DNA of 64,000 nt from Catellatospora sp. TT07R-123 (GCF_018327705.1 NZ_BNEM01000001.1:3286001-3350000); one strand, 5' to 3'. Counted from the first letter of the stretch, positions 9,351 through 18,200 are shown. The notes: generated by a model not told the origin, from the sequence alone. Made by a program: numbers and translations.

Positions 9351-10879
9351 GCGGGTGCGCCCGGAGGCAGGAACGGCAGGCCGCGCGGTGGGCCCTGCTC
9401 GATGAGCCGCCACAGCGCCCCGGTGTCCAGGTGCTCCTCCACCAGGTCGCCGAGCCGGTCGACGGTCGCCTCGCGCAGGGCGGCGAAGCTGGTGTCGGGG
9501 GCGGCGGCGAAGCCGTGCCGCCCGGCGATCCCGGCGGCGAGGGTGAGGAAGCGGCGGCGGAACTCGTCGGACTCGAACGCGCCGTGCCAGTGGGTGCCGA
9601 AGACGTTGCCCGCGGCCGCGCCCTCGGGTTCGCCGCCGTCGTACGTGATGAGCGGGGCGAGGCCCGGGTCGCGGTGGGACACCCGCCCGTGGTGGATCTC
9701 GTACCCGCGCACCGGTGCCCCCAGCGCCGACCCGGCCGGGCGGGACAGCACCTTGTCCGGCGCGAACGCGATCCGCACCGGCAGCAGCCCGAGCCCGTCG
9801 ACGGCGCCGCGGCGGCTCTCCACCTCGTCGGTGATCTGCTCGCCGAGCATCTGGAAGCCGCCGCACAGGCCCAGCAGGGGCTTGCCCCGTGCGGCGTGCG
9901 CGGTGACGGCACCGGCCAGCCCGGTGTCGCGCAGCCAGCGCAGGTCGGCCACGGTGGCCTTGGTGCCGGGCAGCACGACCAGGTCGGCCTCGGCGAGTTC
10001 GGCCGGTTCCACGGTGAGCCGGACGCTGACGCCCGGTTCGCAGGCCAGCGCCTCGGCGTCGGTGGCGTTGGAGATGTGCGGCAGCCGGACCACGGCCACG
10101 CGCAGCCATTCGGTGCCCCGGGCCGGGGCGGGGCGCCCGAGCACCTTGCCGTACGCGAGGGCGTCCTCGGCGTCGAGCCACAGGTCCACGTCGAAGGGCA
10201 GCACGCCGTACACGGTGCGGCCGGTCGCCTTCTCGATCATGTCGAGGCCGGGTTGGAGCAGCTCGCGCGAGCCGCGGAACTTGTTGACCACGAAACCTGC
10301 GACCAGCGCCTGGTCGGCGGCGTCCAGCAGCGCGACGGTGCCGAACATGGCGGCGAAGACGCCGCCCCGGTCGATGTCGCCGACGACGACGGTGGGCAGG
10401 TTCCCGTGCCGGGCCAGGCCCATGTTCACGTAGTCGTGCTCGCGCAGGTTGATCTCGGTGGGGCTGCCCGCTCCCTCGCACACGACCACGTCGTACTCCC
10501 GGGAGAGCTCGTCGAAGGCGGTGTAGGCCGCGCCCGACATCGCGGTCTTCAGGCGCCGGAAGTCGGCCGCGTCGATGGTGTCGACGGCCTGGCCGAGCAG
10601 CACCACCTGGCTGCTGTGGTCGCTGCCGGGCTTGAGCAGCACCGGATTGAACCGCACCTGGGGCGCCTGCCCGGCGGCGACGGCCTGGAGCGCCTGCGCC
10701 CGTCCGATCTCGCCGCCGCGCCCGGTCGCGTCGACGACCACGGCCGAGTTGTTGGACATGTTCTGCGCCTTGAACGGGGCCACGCGCACGCCGCGCCGGT
10801 GCAGCCAGCGGCACACCCCGGCGGTGAGCACGCTCTTGCCGGCGTCGGAGGTGGTGCCGGCGATCAAGATCCCGCTCAT
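9347..10879 (-). CDS. cobQ: Cobyric acid synthase
   Basis: CobQ amidates the b, d, e and g carboxylates of adenosylcobyrinic diamide using glutamine and ATP. The 510-residue chain has the N-terminal ATPase-like domain starting [14 protein letters not shown], with [13 protein letters not shown] and [12 protein letters not shown]. The class I glutaminase domain carries its nucleophile in [12 protein letters not shown] (about Cys339) and GTHWHGAFE downstream. The ATG start is preceded by TACGCT 6 nt upstream, so the mRNA is probably leaderless. The downstream kinase overlaps by 4 bp. It is not adjacent to cobT, which lies 7 kb away on the same strand. Confidence 0.97.
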   Translation of the reverse strand: MSGILIAGTTSDAGKSVLTAGVCRWLHRRGVRVAPFKAQNMSNNSAVVVDATGRGGEIGRAQALQAVAAGQAPQVRFNPVLLKPGSDHSSQVVLLGQAVDTIDAADFRRLKTAMSGAAYTAFDELSREYDVVVCEGAGSPTEINLREHDYVNMGLARHGNLPTVVVGDIDRGGVFAAMFGTVALLDAADQALVAGFVVNKFRGSRELLQPGLDMIEKATGRTVYGVLPFDVDLWLDAEDALAYGKVLGRPAPARGTEWLRVAVVRLPHISNATDAEALACEPGVSVRLTVEPAELAEADLVVLPGTKATVADLRWLRDTGLAGAVTAHAARGKPLLGLCGGFQMLGEQITDEVESRRGAVDGLGLLPVRIAFAPDKVLSRPAGSALGAPVRGYEIHHGRVSHRDPGLAPLITYDGGEPEGAAAGNVFGTHWHGAFESDEFRRRFLTLAAGIAGRHGFAAAPDTSFAALREATVDRLGDLVEEHLDTGALWRLIEQGPPRGLPFLPPGAPA

Positions 10880-10885
10880 GTGGTC

Positions 10886-10891
10886 AGCGTA
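10886..10891 (-). promoter_or_regulatory. -10 element TACGCT, leaderless start of cobQ
   Basis: On the minus strand TACGCT ends 6 nt before the cobQ ATG (10879). Confidence 0.6.
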
Positions 10892-10949
10892 GGCGCGGGG
10901 GTGGCCGGCCCCTCAGCGAACCCCTCCGGCCACCCCCTGTTCATCCCGA

Positions 10950-11612
10950 CTACACCCCGACCGGCACGCGGTCGCGCGCGGCGGGGTGCTCGTCGTCGGC
11001 GTCGTCGAGGTCGTCGTCCTCGTCCTCCTCGCCGATCGGGCGGCCGCCGACCAGCTCGGCGGTCAGGCCGCCGCCGCGCAGCGACGCGACCGGGTCCAGC
11101 CCGAACGCGTCGCCGAACTCGTCGGCGAACAGCGGGTCGTCGGGGTCGGGCCCGACCCGCAGCTCGGGCGCGGCCGAGGTCTCCTCCCCGCCCACCCGGG
11201 ACTCGGCGGTGCCGTCCTCGACGGCGCTGGTGCCGCTGCCCGGCTTGGTACGCGCGAACCGCCCCCGCCCCCGGGACAGGTCGTGGCCGACCGCCACCGC
11301 CTCCAGCTCGTACATGACGCGGTGCTGACCCTCCTCGTCCATCCAGTCGCGGGTGTAGAGGCGGCCGGTGACGACCACCGGGTCGCCGATCATGACGGAG
11401 CTGGCCACGCCCTCGGCCAGGCGCCGCCAGCAGTTCACCCGCACCCGCAGGCTGTTGCTGTCGACCCAGCGGCCGGTGGCCCGGTCGAGCCGCCGCGCGG
11501 TCGAGGCGACCTTGAAGTTCGCCACGAGCTGCCCGGACTGCTGCGTACGCCGCCACTCCGGCGCCGTGAGCGCATTCCCGACAACCGTGACATACGTATC
11601 GAACACTGTCAT
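10950..11612 (-). CDS. ssb: Single-stranded DNA-binding protein paralogue
   Basis: OB-fold SSB, 220 residues. The first ~110 residues fit the bacterial SSB fold (VTVVGNALTAPEWRRTQQSGQLVANFKVAS ... LRVRVNCWRRLAEGVASSVMIGDPVVVTGRLYTRDW). The tail is acidic (EEDEDDDLDDADDEHP), but the protein ends in RDRVPVGV. The canonical DDDIPF-type C-terminal peptide used to recruit repair and replication proteins is missing. There are no rpsF/rplI neighbours, so this looks like a second, specialised SSB rather than the replicative one. It is divergent from the alpha/beta hydrolase. Confidence 0.9.
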   Translation of the reverse strand: MTVFDTYVTVVGNALTAPEWRRTQQSGQLVANFKVASTARRLDRATGRWVDSNSLRVRVNCWRRLAEGVASSVMIGDPVVVTGRLYTRDWMDEEGQHRVMYELEAVAVGHDLSRGRGRFARTKPGSGTSAVEDGTAESRVGGEETSAAPELRVGPDPDDPLFADEFGDAFGLDPVASLRGGGLTAELVGGRPIGEEDEDDDLDDADDEHPAARDRVPVGV

Positions 11613-11758
11613 CTCCCTTCGATGTCCGACACCGACGAGACTTCCGGGAAGCGCCCGCGCGGACCACCGCGCGACCGCCCGGCCTGTGGACGGCCACCCG
11701 ATTGGGGATTACGCCCCGAGCAGCGAATTGATCTGTTATGCCAGCCACTACTTCGCGG

Positions 11759-11764
11759 TAACAT
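11759..11764 (+). promoter_or_regulatory. -10 element TAACAT, leaderless start
   Basis: TAACAT ends 6 nt before the GTG at 11771 of the hydrolase gene. Confidence 0.55.
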
Positions 11765-11770
11765 TCCAGC

Positions 11771-12739
11771 GTGCAGACCGACATCGCGAGCGACCAGATC
11801 GACATCCTCGGCGAGCCCTACCGGCAGCGCATCATCGAACTACCCGACGACGACCAGGGCCGGGTCGTCGCGACGCTGGTGAGCCGCCGCGCGCCGCAGC
11901 CCACCACGCGCGCGGTGCTCTACGTGCACGGCTTCAACGACTACTTCTTCCAGACGCACCTGGCGGACTTCTTCATCGAGCGCGGCTACGACTTCTACGC
12001 CCTCGATCTGCGCAAGTACGGCCGCAGCCTGCTGGAGCACCAGACGCCGAACTTCACCCGCAGCATGGACGAGTACTTCCCCGAGCTCGACGCCGCTGCC
12101 CGGATCATCCGGGAGACCGACGGCCACGAGACGATGGTGGTCGCGGCGCACTCGACCGGCGGCCTGATCACCGCGCTGTGGGCGCAGGCGCGCGGCGACG
12201 ACAGCGGCATCGCGGCGCTGCTGTTCAACAGCCCGTTCTTCGACTTCAACGCGCCCTGGCTGATGCGCCGCCCCGCCGTCAGCGCGGTCGGCTCACTGGC
12301 CCGGCGCGCGCCGTACCGCGTGATCCCGCTGAAGGTGCCCCGGCTGTACGGCCGCAGCATCCACCGCGACCACGACGGCGAGTGGGACTTCCGGGTGGAC
12401 TGGAAGCCCGTCGCCGGGTTCCCGGTGCGGGTGGCCTGGATCAAGGCGATCCGGGCCGGGCAGCAGCGCCTGCACGCGGGCCTGGACCTGCGGATGCCGA
12501 TCTTCGTCGCCTGCGCCACCCGGTCCTACCGGCTGCACAGCTGGACCGACGCCGCGCACGAGTCCGACGCGGTGCTCGACGTGGACCACATCGTGCGCTG
12601 GGCGCCCGCGCTGGGCCGCCACCTGACCCTGGTGCGCATCGACGGCGGCAAGCACGACCTGACCCTGTCGCGGCGCCCGGCCAGGGACGCGTTCTTCGCC
12701 GAGTCCGACCGCTGGCTGAAGACCTACGTCCACGGCTGA
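11771..12739 (+). CDS. Alpha/beta hydrolase (lysophospholipase-like)
   Basis: Serine hydrolase of 322 residues in the Hydrolase_4 / monoacylglycerol lipase group. The oxyanion strand is VLYVHGFNDYFFQTHLADFFIERGYDFYALDLRKYGRS. The nucleophile elbow is AHSTGG with Ser128. A late Asp (DAVLDVDHIVRW) and the His in DGGKHDLTLSRRPARDAFF complete a plausible triad. No signal peptide, so probably cytoplasmic. Start GTG at 11771 agrees with the -10 hexamer 6 nt upstream. It is followed by a short GGTCGG-TT-CCGACC hairpin (about 12789-12804) and then the tRNA gene. Confidence 0.9.
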   Translation: MQTDIASDQIDILGEPYRQRIIELPDDDQGRVVATLVSRRAPQPTTRAVLYVHGFNDYFFQTHLADFFIERGYDFYALDLRKYGRSLLEHQTPNFTRSMDEYFPELDAAARIIRETDGHETMVVAAHSTGGLITALWAQARGDDSGIAALLFNSPFFDFNAPWLMRRPAVSAVGSLARRAPYRVIPLKVPRLYGRSIHRDHDGEWDFRVDWKPVAGFPVRVAWIKAIRAGQQRLHAGLDLRMPIFVACATRSYRLHSWTDAAHESDAVLDVDHIVRWAPALGRHLTLVRIDGGKHDLTLSRRPARDAFFAESDRWLKTYVHG

Positions 12740-12849
12740 GAGCGCCGATAACCACCTGCTCGGTGGCGGGTCGCTGACTTAGTATCGGGGTCGGTTCCGA
12801 CCGGGTAGCCGATCACCACGGCGACCCGTCACGGTAGCCTTCACTACGC

Positions 12850-12926
12850 GCGCCCGTAGCTCAGCTGGATAGAGCAGGGGCCTTCTAATCCTCAGGTCGC
12901 AGGTTCGAGTCCTGCCGGGCGCACCA
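12850..12926 (+). tRNA. tRNA-Arg (anticodon TCT)
   Basis: A 77-nt cloverleaf: acceptor GCGCCCG pairs with CGGGCGC, the D arm is GCTC...GAGC, the anticodon loop is CTTCTAA (TCT, decoding AGA), the T arm is GCAGG-TTCGAGT-CCTGC, and CCA is encoded. The fifth anticodon-stem pair (C31-T39) is mismatched. AGA is a rare codon in such GC-rich genomes. Confidence 0.97.
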
Positions 12927-13007
12927 GCACTTTCCTCCTTGTGAGGTGCGAGGGATCGGACTGGAGCCGACGTCCGCTGCGCGCCTCAGAGGGTGCACGA
13001 AAGGTTG

Positions 13008-13235
13008 CTACGCGGTCGCCCCGGCCACGAAGACACCCTTGCCGGGGTGACCGATCACCAGGTCACGATCGTGGAGAAGCGACACCGCACGATAGACGGT
13101 GGCAGGGCTCACGTCGTACTGGTCGGCGAGCTGCGCGGTGCTGGGCAGCTTCTCGCCCGGCGACAGCTCGCCGCTCTTGATCTTCTCTGTGATCGCGTCG
13201 GCGATCCGGCGGTAATCCGCTTTGGCGACAGGCAT
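13008..13235 (-). CDS. Short GntR-type winged-helix regulator
   Basis: A 75-residue protein consisting only of the GntR DNA-binding domain: YRRIADAITEKIKSGELSPGEKLPSTAQLADQYDVSPATVYRAVSLLHDRDLV followed by the wing. No effector domain is present. Such minimal GntR proteins are frequent in actinomycetes, and some belong to integrative plasmids that insert in tRNA genes. Here a tRNA-Arg ends 81 bp away, but no integrase, excisionase or replication gene is visible. It may be a relic or an independent regulator. The nearly 300 bp upstream (13236-13532) hold no gene. Confidence 0.85.
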   Translation of the reverse strand: MPVAKADYRRIADAITEKIKSGELSPGEKLPSTAQLADQYDVSPATVYRAVSLLHDRDLVIGHPGKGVFVAGATA

Positions 13236-13396
13236 GTGGGGTTCCTCGGTTCGGCCCCTCGATCAGATCATGCGCCAACCAACGTCAGCAAGTGCAGATA
13301 GTGACGACTTTCGCGTCCGGACTAGATCTACAGCAGTATCTGACGTAGGTTGTCTCTTGAAACGGTCCTCGGTTCGGCAAACCAGGACGGTTGACG

Positions 13397-13481
13397 CTGG
13401 GGTAGCCCATGGCTCGCACCCGTTGCTACCCCAGCCCACGACAGCCGAGGCGGTTCAACCGACATCGCCCAACCGCCTCGG
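13397..13481 (-). terminator. Two tandem hairpins downstream of the pentapeptide-like gene
   Basis: Perfect inverted repeats: a 10-bp stem at 13397-13406/13425-13434 and an 11-bp stem at 13445-13455/13471-13481. On the minus strand they lie 50-140 nt after the stop at 13533, so they plausibly end the three-gene operon 17666-13533. Confidence 0.7.
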
Positions 13482-13532
13482 TGCCACTGCCCTGCTGGCC
13501 GTCGGTGATCCCCGGCGGTCAGCAGGTGCGCG

Positions 13533-14978
13533 TCAGTCGCGGCGCAGCAGCCGGGTCGCGGCGGCGGCCACGGTGGTGGCCAGGATCCAACCGCTCAGGA
13601 TCAGCGCGTACGCGAGCCAGGTCAGCGGGGGCCGGGGATGGAACGCCTGCTCCTGTCCGAAGTCGATCAGCGGCATCAGCAGGTCTGCCGTATAGACGAA
13701 CGGGTTGAACACCGGCGCCTCGGCGGGCACCGCCGCCACCGGCGGGTGCAGCGCGAACGCGACCGTGCCGACCGTGGCCAGCAGCGCCAGGGCCAGCACG
13801 GCGCGGCGCGGACGGTAGCCGTACCCGATGAGCAGGTCCTGGGCGTGGCCCCACAGCCGTCCCAGCAGCCCGAGCGTGCTGCGGCGGTGCCGCTGGTTGG
13901 CCAGCGCCACGGCGCGCGCGTCCGGCTCGTGCCCGGCCCGGCGATAGACGGCGGCGAGCTGCTCGTACGCCTGCGGCTGGTAGCCGTCGGGATCGCGCCG
14001 CAGCCACGGCAACCGCCCGGCGCCCAGGTGCGTGCCGGACAGGATCTCGTAGCTCGCCCCGGTGAGCCGGAGGCGCTTCGGCCAGGTGGCCGGGTCGTCG
14101 CGCAGCACGCCCAGGCGCGCGTTGCGCAGGTCGACCTCGCCGTCGATCGGGCCGGTCGGCAGCAGGACCAGCTCGCGGGCCTCCAGGTGGCGCAGGTCGA
14201 TCAGGGGTTGCGCGTCGCCGGCCAGCCACGCGCCGTCGAAGCAGAGCCGACTGCGGATCTGGGCGTACGACATCCGCACCGCCCCGTCGACGCTGAACCC
14301 GTCGCACAGATTGGCCACCGCCCCGACCTTGATGTCCGGGGCGAACAGCGCCTTGCCGCCGGGGTTGCGCAGCGCGGCGCCCTCCCACCGCAGCGCCCCG
14401 CCGATCTCCGCGTCGTTGAGCCGCAGCTCGCCGTGGCAGGTGAACCCGCCCTGGGCCAGGATGTCGACGCCGACGGAGAGCCGGGTGCCGGACAGGGCCA
14501 GCTGCGCGTCGGACAGCTGGGCGCGGTTGAGGATCAGCGAGCCGTCGATCCGCGCGCCGATCAGGTGCACGGTCGCGCTGCTGTGGCTGTCGCGCAGGTT
14601 GAGCGTGCCCGCGAACACCGCGTACGACGCCAGCAGGCCCGGGAACCGGCAGCCCTTCAGGTCGACGTGGCGCAGGATAGTGCCGTAGCAGCTGATCCGG
14701 TCGGTGAAGACGCAGTCGTGCAGGGCGATCGAGGTGTCGACCTGGCTGTGGTCGAGGTCGAGCGGGCCGGCGATCCGGGCGCCGGTCAGCCGCAGGCGGG
14801 ACAGCCGGCTCGGTTCGCCGCCGGGCCCGGCCAGCAGCAGGCCGCGCAGCACCTCGGCCCGTACGTCCCGGTCGTCGGAGCCGGACAGGTCCACGACGGT
14901 GCCGGTGCGGAAGCCTTCGACCACGGCCTGCTCGGTGGCGCTCAACGGTTCAGGAAGCACGCCGCCCATTGTGGACAC
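13533..14978 (-). CDS. Pentapeptide-like repeat membrane protein
   Basis: A 481-residue protein. Residues ~60-290 are a right-handed beta-helix-like array with repeating A/L-x-L-x-x motifs (LRLTGARIAGPLDLDHSQVDTSIALHD and similar). A basic linker (QRHRRSTLGLLGRLW) follows, then two hydrophobic helices at about 395-415 and 455-475 place the C terminus in the membrane. Relatives in actinomycetes are often labelled membrane-associated oxidoreductase, but I see no nucleotide- or metal-binding motif to justify that. GTG 14978 or ATG 14969 could be the start. It is the last gene of an operon with the M16 peptidase (27-bp gap) and the DUF4034-like gene. Confidence 0.75.
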   Translation of the reverse strand: MSTMGGVLPEPLSATEQAVVEGFRTGTVVDLSGSDDRDVRAEVLRGLLLAGPGGEPSRLSRLRLTGARIAGPLDLDHSQVDTSIALHDCVFTDRISCYGTILRHVDLKGCRFPGLLASYAVFAGTLNLRDSHSSATVHLIGARIDGSLILNRAQLSDAQLALSGTRLSVGVDILAQGGFTCHGELRLNDAEIGGALRWEGAALRNPGGKALFAPDIKVGAVANLCDGFSVDGAVRMSYAQIRSRLCFDGAWLAGDAQPLIDLRHLEARELVLLPTGPIDGEVDLRNARLGVLRDDPATWPKRLRLTGASYEILSGTHLGAGRLPWLRRDPDGYQPQAYEQLAAVYRRAGHEPDARAVALANQRHRRSTLGLLGRLWGHAQDLLIGYGYRPRRAVLALALLATVGTVAFALHPPVAAVPAEAPVFNPFVYTADLLMPLIDFGQEQAFHPRPPLTWLAYALILSGWILATTVAAAATRLLRRD

Positions 14979-15005
14979 CGCCCACCACCGTCCCGTGCCG
15001 CGGGG

Positions 15006-16715
15006 TCAGCGGCGCCTGCGGCGCATCCGCACGATCAGGAACAGCGGCACCGCGAACAGTGCCGTGCCCACGCCGAAGCAGGCCAGCGCCTGCCAGTCCG
15101 CCGCCTCCACCTGCTCGGTGGTGTCGGTCAGGTAGAGCGTGAACGCCAGCACGAGGAACGCGCAGCAGGCAGACAGCAGCCCGAGCACGACCATCCCGGC
15201 GATCTCGGTCACGTTGCGGCCGGAGGTGACCGCCGACGGGTCCTTCCGCCTGCCGGACGCGTCGACCCCCGGGCCCGGCTGGGGGATCGAGTCGGGGTCG
15301 CGGGCGGGCATCGGGATGTGCCGCGACGGGTGCACCGCCTGGTCGAGCACGCCCAGGCCGGGCCCGCTCAGGCGCCACAGGGTCGGCTCCAGGTGTACGA
15401 CGATGCCGTCGGTGCCGATCAGGCGCCGGGCCCCGTCCGGCCACATCAGCATCGCGGCGCACTCGTCGTAGCGGACCGTCTGGCACTGGTCGGGCCGGAC
15501 GAAGCTCACCGCGTCGGGGCCGACCGCGACGGCGTACTGCGGGTCCTCGATGGAGACGTAGCGGCTGCCTTCGGCGACGGCGGCCGAGGCGGTCGGCGCG
15601 TCGGCGAACCCGGCCCAGTCGGCCTGCCCCCGCTCCGGGGTCTGCAACAGGGCGGTGCCCGCCGCCTCGACCGCGACCTCGCGCACCTGGTCCAGCGTCA
15701 CGGCGGCGAGCTCGGCGCGCAGCTGCTCGACGCTCTGCGCGGGCTGGCCGGTGAGCAGGTTCAGCGCGTGCGAGGGCAGCCGGGCGGCCTCGATCTCCGG
15801 GTGGTTCAGGCCTTCCAGCGTCTTGGTACGCACCGACGTCAGGTCGCGCTCCTCGATGCGGCCCAGCCGCATCCGGGCCAGCACGTCGACGAACCCGCCC
15901 AGCACCGCGCCCTGCTTCTCCGGCAGCGCGTCGGCGTACGCGGTGATCGTGGCGTAGCCGTCGCCGCGCGGGTCGTACGAGGTGGAGGCGGTGTAGGAGA
16001 AGCCGCCCTCCTGCCGCAGCTCGCGGTAGAGCGCGCGCTCCAGCACGTCGGCGTAGACCCGGGCCGGCGTGCTGCGGCGCACCACCGCGCTGTGCAGCAC
16101 GCTGGCGTCGTCGCCGCTGAAGTAGGCGGGCGTGACCGGCAGCGCCGAGGTGGCCGCGGGCAGCGGGCGGCGCACGCCGCCGGGCAGGTCCAGCCGCAGC
16201 CCGGCGGGCACGCCGCCGCCCGCGATCCACAGCACGGCGTTCTCGCGGGTGAAGTACGTGTCCACCCACGACCGCAGGTCGTCGGGCCGCAGCCGGAACA
16301 GGCCCCACTCGGGGTAGCTGGGCAGGCCGTAGCCCTGCGCGCCGTAGCGCCACAACGGCATCGACGGGAAGCCCCCACGGGTGCGGGCCTCGGTGCGCAG
16401 GATCTCCTTCTCCGTGTCGAGCCGGTGCATCGGCAGACTGCGCAGCGCGGAGGTCACCTTGCCGAGGTACGTCACCACGTCGGCCTCGGTGCCCTGCATG
16501 TGGAAGTGGGTGTAGACCGACGCGGTCGCCCCGTTGTAGTGGTAGTCCGACAGGCCGCTGTCGTGCAGCGCCAGGTGCTCGACCAGGTGCGTGATGCCGT
16601 GCACGGCCAGCGTCTCGTCGGCCTGCCCGACCCGGAAGACCAGGCCGACGTTCATCGGCCCGGACGTCGGCGCGACCAGCGTGGGAACCCCGTCGACCTC
16701 GGTGGTGTGCAGCAC
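15006..16715 (-). CDS. M16 family peptidase-like protein with C-terminal membrane domain
   Basis: A 569-residue protein. The N-terminal ~400 residues resemble one insulinase/M16 unit. The inverted zinc motif HLVEH is at 43-47, and a downstream acidic cluster (DTEKEILRTEARTR, about 102-115) can supply the third ligand. RELRQEGGFSYTASTSYDPRGDGYATITAYAD is the usual R/Y substrate loop. Unusually, the chain continues into a small beta-rich segment (about 400-475) and two membrane helices (about 510-530 and 540-560) ending in RRRRR. Typical M16 proteins are soluble. GTG start, 3 bp after the stop of the upstream gene. A processing role at the membrane is inference. Confidence 0.8.
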   Translation of the reverse strand: MLHTTEVDGVPTLVAPTSGPMNVGLVFRVGQADETLAVHGITHLVEHLALHDSGLSDYHYNGATASVYTHFHMQGTEADVVTYLGKVTSALRSLPMHRLDTEKEILRTEARTRGGFPSMPLWRYGAQGYGLPSYPEWGLFRLRPDDLRSWVDTYFTRENAVLWIAGGGVPAGLRLDLPGGVRRPLPAATSALPVTPAYFSGDDASVLHSAVVRRSTPARVYADVLERALYRELRQEGGFSYTASTSYDPRGDGYATITAYADALPEKQGAVLGGFVDVLARMRLGRIEERDLTSVRTKTLEGLNHPEIEAARLPSHALNLLTGQPAQSVEQLRAELAAVTLDQVREVAVEAAGTALLQTPERGQADWAGFADAPTASAAVAEGSRYVSIEDPQYAVAVGPDAVSFVRPDQCQTVRYDECAAMLMWPDGARRLIGTDGIVVHLEPTLWRLSGPGLGVLDQAVHPSRHIPMPARDPDSIPQPGPGVDASGRRKDPSAVTSGRNVTEIAGMVVLGLLSACCAFLVLAFTLYLTDTTEQVEAADWQALACFGVGTALFAVPLFLIVRMRRRRR

Positions 16716-16718
16716 GGG

Positions 16719-17666
16719 TCAGCCCTTCCTGAGCGCGGTCGCGCGGTGCTTGGTGAACGCCTCGGCCGCGGAACCGCCGAGCTGTGACCAGCCGAACGGG
16801 TCGGCGAGGTCGCCCAGCGCCCGGAAGTGCGGCGCGGCCAGGTCGTGCCGTCCGGCCAGGCAGAACGCGAGGGCGAACAGGCTGTGCGCGGTCACCCAGC
16901 CGTAGTCGCGGCGAAACGCCGGGTGCAGCAGCGAGCGCTGCGCCGCGGCGTGCAGTTCGGCGACCACGTCCGGCCGCTGCCAGTACTGCCGGCGCTCGGC
17001 GTCTTCGAGCCACACGTGGCGTTCGAAGTGCGCGTCGGCGAGCAGCGTCGCGTTGATCGCGCCGTCCGGCGCCGCCGCGGCCCGCTCGCGCACGAACGCG
17101 AACACCGCCTCCCAGCTGCCGCCCCACTTGGGATAGAGCTGGTTGAGGTACGACTTCTGCGCCCGGTAGGAGTGCGGGTCGGTCGCGGCGACCCGGTCGT
17201 AGCGGCGGCGCGCCTCGGCCTGGCCGACCTCCAGCCCCACCCCGTTCTTGATCCGGTAGGTCCACGCGGCGGTGTGTTCCGGTTCGAGCGCCGTCACGTC
17301 GATGAGCAGCTGCTCCCCGTTGCACAGGTGCTCGCGCATCCGGGCGAACTGCTCGCGGCTGACGTGCTTGGCGAGCTTGCTGGTGCGCGCGTCCCAGGCC
17401 AGTTCCAGGCACCGGGCGGCGAGCAGGAACTCGGGCAGGGTCGACGACTCCTCCTGCTCGGCGACCTTGGTCAGGAAGAGCTCCACGCCCTCGACGCCGG
17501 CCACCTCGACGGCGAGCATGACCAGCTCGTCGGTGCGGGTGCGCCCGGCGAAGTGCTGTCGCAGCGCGGGCCAGTCACCGGCCTGGGCGGCGGCTCGGAC
17601 GGAGGCGAACTCCGGGTGGGCGGCGCCCGGATCGAACACGGGCGCACCGGGTGCGGGGGTGGTCAC
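16719..17666 (-). CDS. DUF4034-like helical protein
   Basis: A 315-residue soluble protein made mostly of helices, with repeat-like pairs (FASVRAAAQAGDWPALRQHF; CLELAWDARTSKLAKHVSREQFARMREHL). It resembles the DUF4034 group by eye, with the pattern of counting work done per unit and the closing LADPFGWSQLGG. No catalytic motif is seen. First gene of the operon with the M16 peptidase-like protein, 3 bp apart, so the two probably act together. GTG start at 17666. The function is unknown. Confidence 0.7.
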   Translation of the reverse strand: MTTPAPGAPVFDPGAAHPEFASVRAAAQAGDWPALRQHFAGRTRTDELVMLAVEVAGVEGVELFLTKVAEQEESSTLPEFLLAARCLELAWDARTSKLAKHVSREQFARMREHLCNGEQLLIDVTALEPEHTAAWTYRIKNGVGLEVGQAEARRRYDRVAATDPHSYRAQKSYLNQLYPKWGGSWEAVFAFVRERAAAAPDGAINATLLADAHFERHVWLEDAERRQYWQRPDVVAELHAAAQRSLLHPAFRRDYGWVTAHSLFALAFCLAGRHDLAAPHFRALGDLADPFGWSQLGGSAAEAFTKHRATALRKG

Positions 17667-17759
17667 CCGGCGGATCCTAGGCGAGCGCGGACCGTGACGC
17701 TGCCCCGTAATGCCTAGTCATCGGCCATCCGGCCCCCTGAAGCAGACCGGTCGGCCGGG

Positions 17760-18200
17760 TCAGGGCTTCAGCACGACCTGGCCGCTTTCCACCGCTATGT
17801 TCTTGGCCGCGAGCGGCTGCGTCGCCGGGCCGTTGAGCACGCTGCCGTCCTCGGCGGAGTAGCGGCTGCCGTGGCACGGGCAGATGATCTGGTTCTGCGA
17901 CACCGATCCCACCTGGCACTGCTTGTGCGTGCAGATCGAGGTGAACGCCTTGTACACGCCCTGCTGCGGCTGGGTGACGACGACCTGCTCGATGTCGTAC
18001 ACCTTGCCGCTGTCCAGCGGCACGTCGGTCACCGGCCCGAGGGTCACCGGCGCGGTCGGCGGCGCCTTCACCGCAGCCGGGGTCGAGGCCCCCGCCTCCG
18101 GCGGCCCGGCCGCCCCGCCGCACGCGGCGCCGACGGCGCCCAGACCCGCGCCGCACACCCCCGCCAGCAGCACCCGCCGCGTCGTCTCCGCCTGCGCCAT
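17760..18200 (-). CDS. Tat-exported Rieske [2Fe-2S] lipoprotein
   Basis: A 146-residue extracytoplasmic ferredoxin-like protein. The signal is ETTRRVLLAGVCGAGLGAVGAAC, with twin arginines at 8-9 and a lipobox ending at Cys27. A Pro/Ala-rich linker leads to the Rieske fold. Cluster ligands are Cys90 and His92 (CTHKQC) and Cys107 and His110 (CPCHGS). Cys95 and Cys109 can form the disulfide typical of high-potential Rieske proteins. It lacks the partner genes of the cytochrome bc complex, so it is a stand-alone electron carrier or an arsenite-oxidase-like small subunit. Partner unknown. Confidence 0.93.
   Translation of the reverse strand: MAQAETTRRVLLAGVCGAGLGAVGAACGGAAGPPEAGASTPAAVKAPPTAPVTLGPVTDVPLDSGKVYDIEQVVVTQPQQGVYKAFTSICTHKQCQVGSVSQNQIICPCHGSRYSAEDGSVLNGPATQPLAAKNIAVESGQVVLKP

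Noticed and set aside
12850-13235. Complete integrated plasmid or prophage at tRNA-Arg
   Set aside because: No integrase, excisionase, replication or transfer gene and no repeated tRNA 3' end are visible within several kb.
13638-16787. Very long plus-strand open frame (about 1050 codons) opposite the M16 operon
   Set aside because: It is the shadow of minus-strand genes that have full domain matches; such antisense frames are routine in DNA with GC-rich third positions. The same applies to the long frames opposite the ThuA gene (42898-45948) and the PBP gene (2327-4432).
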